This document shows positions 10,217 to 16,848 of a DNA stretch of 64,000 nucleotides, one piece after another. The stretch spans positions 1-64,000 of the forward strand of contig JAFLTL010000012.1 in NCBI GenBank assembly GCA_022510505.1. The letters are read 5' to 3'. The stretch comes from Muribaculaceae bacterium. Lineage in GTDB: Bacteria > Bacteroidota > Bacteroidia > Bacteroidales > Muribaculaceae. Under the pieces are notes generated by a model. The model ran no database searches. It was not told the origin of the DNA and saw only the letters and a program-made list of their open reading frames with translations. Position numbers and translations under genes: made by a program. The stretch's first letter is position 1. Each line of letters opens with the position of its first letter.

Positions 10217-11413
10217 TTAATGACTATGACTGTGACCTTCCGGAATCACACCCGAATTTTCGGCAAGTTTGACAAAAGTGACACCTTTTGTCACAACCTC
10301 CTCTCCCGGATTCAACCCCGAAACTATCTCGACTACATCTCCTCCAAAATTACCGGGCTTCACCGCACGTTTTTCGTAGCAGTCCTCGTCGAGCTTTACA
10401 TAGAGCCACCACTGACCTTGTTCCTCCACTAAAGATTCCGAAGGGACAACTAATGCGTTTTTCTTCTCATCAAGTTTCAGATACACATCTACATAACCGC
10501 TCCCTTCTATTGAACCCGGATTGTTAAAAGTGAAATAAATCGGCAGAAAACTGCTCTTGCTGTCTTTTACCGAGATATCACCGTCAAGTCTTTTGCCGTT
10601 ATAATCCTCAATCACGAATCCCGGACAATCACCACAAGGAGGGATAATATAGGCCGTTCTGATTTGTGATTCCTTCGAATGATACCTTCGGGGAAGGTCG
10701 GCTTTAAGAGTCAGAAGCGAATTGTCGCCTATAACTCCAATCACTTGCCCAGCCTCTACATAGTCACCGTTGCCAGCATATAGAGATGAAAGAGTGCCAC
10801 CAACCGGCGCCTTAACCTCAATCACACCATCACCCGATTGTTTATTGCCCAATGCAGCCCGAGCACTCTCCATTTCAGTTACTGCACGGTTATATTCCTT
10901 GGTGGAAACAACACCCTTCTCATGTAATGGTGTCAACCGCTCAACTTCTCTTTTCGCTGCGTCATAGCGCAGGCTGAGCTCCGACAGGACATTCCCTCCT
11001 GCTATCTCCGCACTGCTGATACTTGCGATCAGTTGACCTGCACCTACTTTCTTCCCTGGAGACACACTGTTGGGAAGAGTCACTATTCCGGGGGCGGTTG
11101 CTGAGATAACACGTCGACTGGATGGTGGAGCTATTATCTCGCCTGTAACTTTTATCGAACCGCTGTAGTTTTCATAATTTATCGGCGTCGCCTCAATCCC
11201 AAGCTTCTCGGCCTTCTCAGGAGAGATGTTGATAGCATCTTCTTCCTCTTCCGACTCATGAAAATGTCCCCCATGGTCGTGACCGTGCTCGTGTTCGTGA
11301 CTGTGATCATGATGATGGTCGTGGGCCAATTCATTCTTCTCCGAATTATTGTGGCACGACCATGGCAAAAGCATGCATGAAACAAAAAGCGACAATATGG
11401 ATATTTTATTCAT
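10217..11413 (-). CDS. Metal efflux RND periplasmic adaptor lipoprotein with His-rich ends
   Basis: A membrane-fusion subunit (398 aa). I start it at ATG 11413 because this gives a lipoprotein signal ending LLPWSC (Cys at residue 20); the longer reading from 11452 adds 13 residues in front of the signal. Right after the Cys comes a metal-binding-like run with more than ten His alternating with Asp/Glu (about residues 30-53), and the C-terminus again ends GHSHSH. The core has the adaptor layout of beta-barrel, lipoyl half-motifs around a helical hairpin, and a final domain. It also contains CGDCPG, a Cys pair that could bind metal. It is the first gene of the operon, so its transcript probably starts in 11414-11460, divergent from tRNA-Pro. 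Confidence 0.88.
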   Translation of the reverse strand: MNKISILSLFVSCMLLPWSCHNNSEKNELAHDHHHDHSHEHEHGHDHGGHFHESEEEEDAINISPEKAEKLGIEATPINYENYSGSIKVTGEIIAPPSSRRVISATAPGIVTLPNSVSPGKKVGAGQLIASISSAEIAGGNVLSELSLRYDAAKREVERLTPLHEKGVVSTKEYNRAVTEMESARAALGNKQSGDGVIEVKAPVGGTLSSLYAGNGDYVEAGQVIGVIGDNSLLTLKADLPRRYHSKESQIRTAYIIPPCGDCPGFVIEDYNGKRLDGDISVKDSKSSFLPIYFTFNNPGSIEGSGYVDVYLKLDEKKNALVVPSESLVEEQGQWWLYVKLDEDCYEKRAVKPGNFGGDVVEIVSGLNPGEEVVTKGVTFVKLAENSGVIPEGHSHSH

Positions 11414-11465
11414 TCGATTGGACTGGAAAAAGCAAGATTTTATACAACACAAAATTACGAAATAT

Positions 11466-11497
11466 TTTGTGGGATTAATATTAATAAGTTAATTTTG
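11466..11497 (+). promoter_or_regulatory. Promoter of tRNA-Pro
   Basis: An exact match to the Bacteroidota housekeeping promoter: -33 box TTTG at 11466-11469, a 20-base spacer, and -7 box TAATTTTG at 11490-11497. The start of transcription would be near 11504, sixteen bases before the tRNA. Confidence 0.7.
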
Positions 11498-11519
11498 CAA
11501 CGTCTTTCTAAGAGACACT

Positions 11520-11593
11520 CGGGGCGTAGCGCAGTCCGGTAGCGCACCTGGTTTGGGACCAGGTGGTCGCAGGTTCGAATCCTGTCACCCCGA
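11520..11593 (+). tRNA. tRNA-Pro (anticodon TGG)
   Basis: A complete cloverleaf. The acceptor CGGGGCG at 11520-11526 pairs with CACCCCG at 11586-11592 (one C-A mismatch), with discriminator A11593. The anticodon stem CCTGG/CCAGG encloses the loop TTTGGGA, giving anticodon TGG. The T arm contains GGTTCGAATCC. CCA is not encoded. Confidence 0.97.
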
Positions 11594-11627
11594 CGAAAAT
11601 GTAAGAAATTTTTTCAATTAACATGAT

Positions 11628-11663
11628 TATCACTTCGACGGGACGTCGAGGTGATATTTTTTT
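11628..11663 (+). terminator. Rho-independent terminator after tRNA-Pro
   Basis: A 12-bp stem, ATCACTTCGACG (11629-11640) paired with CGTCGAGGTGAT (11644-11655), with a 3-base loop and one G-T pair. It is followed by a run of T at 11657-11663. Confidence 0.85.
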
Positions 11664-11791
11664 AAGATCCCCTTCCATCAATTTGATAATGACAGACAAC
11701 TCCGAGCATTGCCCGCAATTGGCCATTTAATGAAGGGCCCATGAGAAAAATTTGAAACTAAAAACTTTCATGAATTCAAATAATAATAAAA

Positions 11792-11823
11792 TTTGTGGAG
11801 GTAAGAATTTATTTATATATTTG
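11792..11823 (+). promoter_or_regulatory. Promoter of tRNA-Leu
   Basis: A -33 box TTTG at 11792-11795, a 20-base spacer, and a -7 box TATATTTG at 11816-11823, matching TTTG/TAnnTTTG. The tRNA begins 13 bases later. The 128 bases between the tRNA-Pro terminator and this promoter hold nothing recognisable. Confidence 0.7.
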
Positions 11824-11835
11824 CATCGCTTTTGA

Positions 11836-11919
11836 GCCCAGATGGCGGAATCGGTAGACGCGTTGGTCTCAAACACCAATGAGGTAAAACTCGTGCCGGT
11901 TCGAGACCGGCTCTGGGTA
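11836..11919 (+). tRNA. tRNA-Leu (anticodon CAA)
   Basis: A class II tRNA with a long variable arm. The acceptor GCCCAGA at 11836-11842 pairs with TCTGGGT at 11912-11918, with discriminator A11919. The anticodon stem TTGGT/ACCAA surrounds the loop CTCAAAC, giving CAA. The T stem is GCCGG/CCGGC. Confidence 0.96.
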
Positions 11920-11922
11920 CTG

Positions 11923-11964
11923 ATAGAGGCTGAAATCTAAAGATATTCAGCCTCTATTATTTTC
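11923..11964 (+). terminator. Rho-independent terminator after tRNA-Leu
   Basis: A perfect 12-bp stem, ATAGAGGCTGAA (11923-11934) paired with TTCAGCCTCTAT (11946-11957), with an 11-base loop. It is followed by TATTTTC. Confidence 0.85.
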
Positions 11965-11985
11965 TTGTAAGCCTAATGAATAACA

Positions 11986-12510
11986 ATGAGTGATTTTGCT
12001 GCGATAGATTTCGAAACTGCCAATGGACGCAGGTCCAGTGTTTGCAGTGTAGGTATAGTAATTGTTAGAGAGGGAAAAATCGTCGATAAGTTCTATAGTC
12101 TTATTCGACCCCGACCAAATTTCTACACTCCATGGACCACAGCTATTCATGGGCTTGACCATTATGATACCGACTATGAGGAAAATTTTCCCGAAGTCTG
12201 GGAACGCATATCCGGCAAACTTGAGGGCCTTCCATTGGTGGCCCATAACAAGCCCTTTGATGAAGGCTGTCTAAAAGCTGTTTTCAAAGAATATGGCATG
12301 CCCTATCCCGGCTATCGTTTTCACTGCACCCTTGCAGCATCGCGTCGCACATTGAAGTTACCTAATCATAAACTCCACACAGTAGCTGCAGCTTGTGGTT
12401 TCGACCTTGAAAACCATCACCATGCATTAGCCGATGCTGAAGCGAGCAGTATTATAGCACTTCATATTTGCAAAGAATTTGGTGAAGAAGTAATGTTTGG
12501 AAGAAAATAA
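11986..12510 (+). CDS. DnaQ-like 3'-5' exonuclease, 3' end supplied by an inserted element
   Basis: A DEDDh-family exonuclease of 174 aa, similar in layout to the epsilon subunit of DNA polymerase III and RNase T. Motif I is AIDFETA (Asp8, Glu10), motif II includes AHNKPFDEGCL, and motif III is HHALADAE with His145 and Asp150. These residues bind two metal ions that drive removal of 3' nucleotides. The substrate is not known. The gene is a chimera: bases 11986 to about 12431 belong to the host, while the last 26 codons come from the integrated element and have AT-rich codons. The original end, 24 codons coding DTEACSA...LMFH, is displaced to 16681-16753. The ancestral gene would have been 172 aa. 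No strong ribosome-binding site is seen; it follows the tRNA-Leu terminator by 22 bases. Confidence 0.88.
   Translation: MSDFAAIDFETANGRRSSVCSVGIVIVREGKIVDKFYSLIRPRPNFYTPWTTAIHGLDHYDTDYEENFPEVWERISGKLEGLPLVAHNKPFDEGCLKAVFKEYGMPYPGYRFHCTLAASRRTLKLPNHKLHTVAAACGFDLENHHHALADAEASSIIALHICKEFGEEVMFGRK
12423..12431 (+). repeat. Left attachment core (attL) TGCATTAGC
   Basis: A nine-base sequence inside the HALAD codons of the exonuclease. It is repeated exactly at 16672-16680 at the other junction. To its left the sequence is host (CATCACCA); to its right it is element DNA (CGATGCTGAAGC), which resembles the displaced host sequence (GGATACTGAAGC). Confidence 0.75.
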
Positions 12511-12525
12511 CTTCTTTCTTTTTTA

Positions 12526-13018
12526 TTGAAATTTCTTAAGTTTAAGATATTTGAAATATGCAGATGTGAACAGTCAGACTATTCCGAGTTTGACGGTCAG
12601 CATTACTTGAAGGTCATAGGTAAGAGTTCTTCATACTTCAAATTGAGAATTGACGGTAAGAAAGCCGCTTTCATCGCCATACAGTCTATGCCAATAAGGG
12701 ATTATACAAAACTGTGTCATATTCCATAGAATAGTAATTAAAGAAGAGTTTAGGGGATTGGGGCAGTCATGGTTGATTTTAAATTTATTCGGTGGAATGT
12801 ACCTGCAAAATGGGAAGCAGATGTATATTAAAACATTTTCTAAAAAGATGGGGAAAATGCTTAGGAATAATCCACTATGGGAAGCCACTATAATGAATCA
12901 ACGAACAAGGAACTTGACAAAAGGAGACCATAAAAGAAATAAGAACCGTCAGAGAAGAGCCGCCTTTTCTTACCTTTATAATGGTATCGGTATCTTAAAT
13001 TTGGTTATAATAATATAA
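12526..13018 (+). pseudogene. Frameshifted GNAT-like acetyltransferase remnant (tentative)
   Basis: Two reading frames together look like one broken gene. The first (12526-12729, with no ATG start) contains KLRIDGKKAAFIAIQSMP and ends at a stop. Shifting frame near 12718 gives HRIVIKEEFRGLGQSWLI and then continues to 13018 through LFGGMYLQNGKQMY and NNPLWEATI. The R-G-L-G-Q-S piece after a V-x-x-E-F strand resembles acetyl-CoA-binding motif A of GNAT acetyltransferases, and the preceding strands fit the same fold. This is a guess from the pattern only. The DNA is AT-rich like the rest of the element. Confidence 0.35.
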
Positions 13019-13029
13019 TATATTGGAAA

Positions 13030-13563
13030 TCAATTGAGATTATAGGTTACTATTCCATTCATTGTGTAGTCTTGCTCGTCAGAACCTCTACTCTTCGTGA
13101 ATGAGAAGTTCGAGAATTTAAGGGTTACAGCACTGTTTGTAATTTTCTGAACCTTAACACTTCCCTCAATATCATTGAATCGTGGGCTACCTCCACCAAA
13201 ACCGATGTTGGAATCATTCTGACCGCTCAATACATAGAATCCGCTAATGTCAATATAATTAATCAATTCTTGACCTTCCTTTAATTGAGAGAATGAATTG
13301 AATGGTACGGATAATTCAAGATTGACCATATCCTTTTTGTAGTAGAAGGTCGAACTGAAGGAAACCCAATATTCTCCACTTAAATGTCCTTCTTCACAGA
13401 CAGCACTCAATAGACTACTGATTTCCGTGCCATTGATTTTAATAGTGGCGGATGAAGAACCTCCTCCCTCTACATCATTATCATCATCCTTACTGCAAGA
13501 AATCACGGTAAGGGCTATCATGGCAAATAGAGCCATGAAAGAAATACGTAAATACTTTTTCAT
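13030..13563 (-). CDS. Small surface-type lipoprotein, element cargo
   Basis: A lipoprotein of 177 aa. I start it at ATG 13563; the upstream TTG at 13569 adds only two residues. The signal ends VISC and is followed by SKDDDND, the Ser-Lys-Asp-Asp pattern that in Bacteroidota directs lipoproteins to the cell surface. The mature part is rich in Ser, Gly and beta-strand-like segments, with no recognised catalytic motif. It follows the barrel gene by 12 bases, so the two are probably one operon and may form a surface complex. Function unknown. Confidence 0.7.
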   Translation of the reverse strand: MKKYLRISFMALFAMIALTVISCSKDDDNDVEGGGSSSATIKINGTEISSLLSAVCEEGHLSGEYWVSFSSTFYYKKDMVNLELSVPFNSFSQLKEGQELINYIDISGFYVLSGQNDSNIGFGGGSPRFNDIEGSVKVQKITNSAVTLKFSNFSFTKSRGSDEQDYTMNGIVTYNLN

Positions 13564-13575
13564 TGTCAACTATCT

Positions 13576-14097
13576 TTAGAAATGATAGGTTGCACCTATG
13601 GTTATAGGAAGTCGGCTAAAATTTTTCATGTACTGATATTTGATTTCCAAACCAGCCGATATTTTTCTTGTGATATTATATTCTGCTCCCGCTCCAACAT
13701 TGAAAAGGAATCTGCTCATGGATGAAGACCAATCATCATCGCCATCTAAGTCATAATCCCATGTAACCGCTCCACTCACATTTGCATATCCAATACCTAT
13801 TAAGGGATATACACTAAGTTTATTGCCAATATGGAAGAGATAATGAGCATTAGCCGAAATATCAAAGATTCCGAGACCTTTATCCTTAAACCAATAGTCA
13901 ACATCGGCTTCAAGACGGATAGGATTAGTAACATTGTATTGGAATTTAGCACCAATACCAAAGTTTGTAATGCTGATTCCCTTTTCCAACAATGGAGCGA
14001 CACCGAGATTAAGACCTACTGCCATGTCTCCTTTTGATTGTGCATAGCCAGTTAAACCTACGACACATAGACACAATGAAATTAGATACTTTTTCAT
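13576..14097 (-). CDS. Outer-membrane beta-barrel protein, element cargo
   Basis: A small barrel protein of 173 aa. I start it at ATG 14097 (MKKYLISLCLCVVGLTGYAQ), which gives a normal Sec signal cleaved after YAQ. The mature part has about eight alternating amphipathic strands and ends in a strand with terminal Phe (TIGATYHF), the usual signal for barrel insertion. The size fits an OmpX/OmpA-like eight-stranded barrel. An acidic loop, DYDLDGDDDW, lies between strands. It is the first gene of a two-gene unit with the lipoprotein. Confidence 0.75.
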   Translation of the reverse strand: MKKYLISLCLCVVGLTGYAQSKGDMAVGLNLGVAPLLEKGISITNFGIGAKFQYNVTNPIRLEADVDYWFKDKGLGIFDISANAHYLFHIGNKLSVYPLIGIGYANVSGAVTWDYDLDGDDDWSSSMSRFLFNVGAGAEYNITRKISAGLEIKYQYMKNFSRLPITIGATYHF

Positions 14098-14588
14098 ATT
14101 TTCTATTGACACCTATGGCTCAATCGGTATCGTAATTCATTACGGTTAATACAAACAAGAAAAGTGGAGCCACTTTCCACTCGCTTAACTTGTGAGGGCT
14201 TCGACTCCTTTAATTTACTCGGCAAGTGATGCAAACTCCACTTTGACCGTATATCGAAGTAAAACGATCATACAAGCCAAAGAGAAGCGATATTCACTTC
14301 CGTTCTGTAAATTATGAAGTTGTCGAAGTTTCACAAGTAGAACGATGCGAAAACGCTTTCTCAATATGTCTGTAATCCGAAGATTACGGTTGCAAAATTA
14401 ATAAATTTTAACGGATAACTAACCTTTCAACCCTAAAAAACTAAACCAACTAATATTTATTGATAAAGGTGATTGCGTGGAATGTACAGAACCCTTAAAC
14501 AACGAAAAAATGCAAGGAAGCCGTTTGTCAAAAGGCAATTTCAAATAGTTAAATAACTAAATAATAATATATTATAAATTTTAGTATT
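14098..14588. other. Long AT-rich intergenic region with leader of the barrel operon
   Basis: 490 bases without a convincing gene. It contains a short palindrome AAAGTGGAGCCACTTT (14161-14176), a hairpin GTAATC-CGAA-GATTAC (14372-14387), and a reverse-strand -7-like box at 14393-14400. If that promoter is real, the barrel operon has a leader of about 290 bases that begins with the hairpin. The right part (14400-14588) is very AT-rich and presumably holds the promoter of the small + strand gene, but no clear TTTG/TAnnTTTG pair was found there. Confidence 0.5.
14393..14400 (-). promoter_or_regulatory. Possible -7 box of barrel-lipoprotein operon
   Basis: On the minus strand this reads TAATTTTG, matching TAnnTTTG. 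No good TTTG -33 box is found at 19-21 bases, so the call is weak. The hairpin at 14372-14387 would lie at the very start of the transcript. Confidence 0.35.
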
Positions 14589-14843
14589 ATGATATTAATG
14601 GTTAACCTAACAGATTTAGAAGCCAAAGAGGGCTTGAGCCAAAATCCACTAAAAAATGAATCTAATAATGATTCAATTGAAATGACGGAAGATGATTTTA
14701 AAGAATTCCTAACACCTTATCTAAGAGATATAATCTTCAATGATACCACTTTCCGTAAGGAATTTGGACTTGTCAAAATATCAAATTTCGTAGATGAAGA
14801 TACCGAAGACCTCAATGACCTTGAGGAAATCAAGAATCTGTAA
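14589..14843 (+). CDS. Small acidic hypothetical protein
   Basis: A reading frame of 84 aa (or 81 if started at the ATG of MVNLTD at 14598), strongly acidic with a run of Asp/Glu at the C-terminus (DEDTEDLNDLEE). It has no signal peptide or membrane segment. The central part, FLTPYLRDIIFNDTTFRKEF, looks helical. It is flanked by AT-rich DNA and ends before a good terminator, which supports it being a real transcribed unit of the element. Family not recognised. Confidence 0.45.
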   Translation: MILMVNLTDLEAKEGLSQNPLKNESNNDSIEMTEDDFKEFLTPYLRDIIFNDTTFRKEFGLVKISNFVDEDTEDLNDLEEIKNL

Positions 14844-14878
14844 GTCAATCACAACTACTTTTCATATTTCTAAAAAGG

Positions 14879-14922
14879 ATGCCAGTGCTTCTTAACGATT
14901 TTAAGCATTGGCATTTCTCTTT
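14879..14922. terminator. Bidirectional terminator
   Basis: A 12-bp stem, ATGCCAGTGCTT (14879-14890) paired with AAGCATTGGCAT (14903-14914), with one G-T pair and a 12-base loop. A T-rich tail follows on the plus strand (14914-14925), and on the minus strand the sequence after the stem is CCTTTTTAG. It separates the small acidic gene from the convergent recombinase pseudogene. Confidence 0.8.
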
Positions 14923-14924
14923 TT

Positions 14925-16606
14925 CTATTCTTCGTTTTGGATTCGATTTTTTCTTACTCTCCCTTTTCCCAAATCTCTCATGATTTGTTTAGGGGAAATT
15001 TTTCTTATTTCTTCAAATTTACCAGTTTCTTCATCATATAACTGAATTTCGGGAACCATATAATAATCATACTTATTATACCAAGCATGACCGTAAAATT
15101 CGAGACAACGATTGGATATTGTCTCAATCACTATTTTTTTATAGTTTTTTTTGAAATCATCTGCTCGTGTTACTGTCACTCTTGTTATAAACCTATACAC
15201 AATTTCATACATTTGTTTATAATTGTCCGAAGTTATATTTTCAAGATTTTCATAAGCAATTTCCATGCGTTCCCAAATATCATTTTGCTCATGTAGGGAT
15301 TTTAACAGTTCTTGCAGACTGTTTAAATCATTGGTATATCTAAGAATAAGGTTTTCATCTTCAATTTTTTCCTTTTTTAATTCTTCTCTTTTTAATTCCA
15401 TCTTATTTTTAGAAATCATACCTTCTACATAGGTTTCTGCCAATTTTTCAATTTTGTCTTTGAAGGATTCAATTCTTTTCTGACTACTTCCAATTTTTTG
15501 TTTGATAATTTCAATTTCTTCAATACAATTTTTTATGCTGTTTTCTCTTTCGTCCGCAAACCATCTTGCATATTCATCCTCAGCAACCCACCATAAAAGA
15601 GTATCTAAAAGGTTAATATGAATAGATGTAGAATTAGTACATTTAGGAATATCCTTGTTATCATGTCTATATACCACACTGATATGTCCTTGCAAATTTA
15701 TAACCTACATAAGAATAACCACATTCATCGCAACGTAAAAGATTTTTTGCAAAATAATAAGATTCCTTCCTAAGGCAATTTTGATTTTTGAGTTTCTTTT
15801 TTTCTTGTGCTTTGTTAAATATTTCGGAATCAATAATTTGAGGGTAGGAAATTGGATTACCTTGTTTTTTACCCTTTAACTTATCATAAGTAATTGGTAT
15901 ATGGGGTTTACCTGTGTATGCTTCTCTTGTAAAAATTCTTCTGATAAGGTCTTGTGAATGATTATTACCCCCTTGAGAGCATTTCTTTTCTGATTCTGTC
16001 TTGACCCATATCAGTTGTGGTGTATAATTCATATAATATGCGAACTATTTGAGCCTCCTCTTCATTTATCACATAAAAATTATCCTTTCCAATGTTATAT
16101 CCGAACATGGGTTTTGTTCCACCATTCCATTTACCCTTTTCTGAATTTGCCCTTCTTGTTCTTTGCCATCTTGATTGTTTATTTCTCATTTCTGATTCAG
16201 CCATCTGGGCAAACAATGCAAGAATAGTTTCAGCACCATCATCAATATCTAATTTACCCTCTTCATTTTCCTTTAAAAGTCTTATTGATGGTTCTTTTAT
16301 TATCAACTGAATCCCTCTTTCATGAAGAAAATCTACAATAGAAAAAATAACTTTCTTTTTTCTACCTATTCTTGAAACCTCCCACGCATATACCGTAGAA
16401 ACCCCTCCTTTGCTTATTTCCTCCTTTAATCTATTAAGTCCTTTGCGTTCTTCTTCCTTTAGTTTTATACCTGATTCTTTTTCTTAAATTGCTAAAATTT
16501 CATTTTCTTTGAACCCATCTTTAAGAGCCATGTCATAGAGTTCTCTTTCTTGTTCATCAAAATCTTGACGGTCAGTAGATACTCTTACAAGTAAAATTGC
16601 TTTCAT
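14925..16606 (-). pseudogene. Large serine recombinase, one nonsense and two frameshift mutations
   Basis: The remains of a large serine recombinase of about 560 aa. The start is ATG 16606; residues 1-14 read MKAILLVRVSTDRQ, with the catalytic Ser in VRVSTDRQ. Codon 41 is a TAA stop (16484-16486). Reading continues in frame through the resolvase core (YAWEVSRIGRKKK; LALFAQMAESE) and the recombinase domain (GGTKPMFGYNI) to a frameshift at a five-G tract near 15968-15972; four Gs would restore the frame. The next piece contains the zinc-ribbon motif CDECGYSYVG and frameshifts again near 15680. The last piece is the coiled-coil region (IEEIEIIKQKIG...) and C-terminus. The enzyme would have cut and rejoined att sites through a Ser-DNA link. 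It is AT-rich relative to the flanks. Confidence 0.88.
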
Positions 16607-16671
16607 AAACTTATGAATTTCAAAACAATGAAGCGAAATTACATAAATTTAAAATCATATACAATACTGAT

Positions 16672-16680
16672 TGCATTAGC
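16672..16680 (+). repeat. Right attachment core (attR) TGCATTAGC
   Basis: An exact copy of the core at 12423-12431. To its left is element DNA (ATACTGAT); to its right is the displaced host exonuclease end (GGATACTGAAGC). Confidence 0.75.
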
Positions 16681-16753
16681 GGATACTGAAGCCTGCAGTG
16701 CCATTTGTCTCCACATATGCCGCCACTTCGGAGAAGACCTCATGTTCCACTAA
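16673..16753 (+). pseudogene. Displaced original 3' end of the exonuclease gene
   Basis: Read in frame from GCA at 16673, this codes A-L-A-D-T-E-A-C-S-A-I-C-L-H-I-C-R-H-F-G-E-D-L-M-F-H and then TAA (16751-16753). It aligns residue for residue with the present exonuclease end (ALADAEASSIIALHICKEFG, then EEVMF) at 12424-12504. Its codons (CTC, CAC, CGC, TTC, GAC) are like the host chromosome, whereas those of the present end are AT-rich. Host bases 11986-12431 plus 16681-16753 make 519 bases, an uninterrupted frame of 172 aa. It has no start and is not expressed as such. Confidence 0.85.
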
Positions 16754-16829
16754 ATTAATTAATATACCCCCATAAAAATAATTTTGCTCTTATCAGGAAA
16801 TTGAATGCTATAAGGTGTGATTAAAAGAA

Positions 16830-16846
16830 ATCTTAGGGTTTAAGAT
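16830..16846 (-). terminator. Weak terminator after xerD
   Basis: A 6-bp stem, ATCTTA-AACCC-TAAGAT on the minus strand, followed by TTCTTTT and lying just past the xerD stop. The short stem makes the call uncertain. Confidence 0.4.
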
Positions 16847-16848
16847 AA

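Larger units (their letters stand above)
12432..16671. mobile_element. Decayed serine-recombinase integrative element in exonuclease gene
   Basis: About 4.2 kb of visibly AT-rich DNA between the two TGCATTAGC cores. It holds, in order: a replacement 3' end for the exonuclease (to 12510), a broken GNAT-like gene, a lipoprotein and outer-membrane barrel pair, a long leader, a small acidic protein, a bidirectional terminator and a large serine recombinase pseudogene whose start codon is 66 bases from the right core. The layout (recombinase next to the junction, displaced host 3' end just outside) is what site-specific integration into a gene produces. No transposase, conjugation or phage structural gene is present, so it may be a deleted remnant of a larger element or a small satellite-like island. 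The lesions in the recombinase suggest it cannot excise on its own. Confidence 0.78.

Noticed and set aside
11836-11919. tRNA-Leu as attachment site for the AT-rich element
   Set aside because: Elements often enter tRNA genes, but no duplicated tRNA 3' end was found downstream. The duplication is instead of the exonuclease end, which fits the junctions exactly.
12631-12888. Minus-strand frame of 85 aa in the element
   Set aside because: Hydrophobic and without family features; it is antisense to the better GNAT-like frames and looks like chance in AT-rich DNA.
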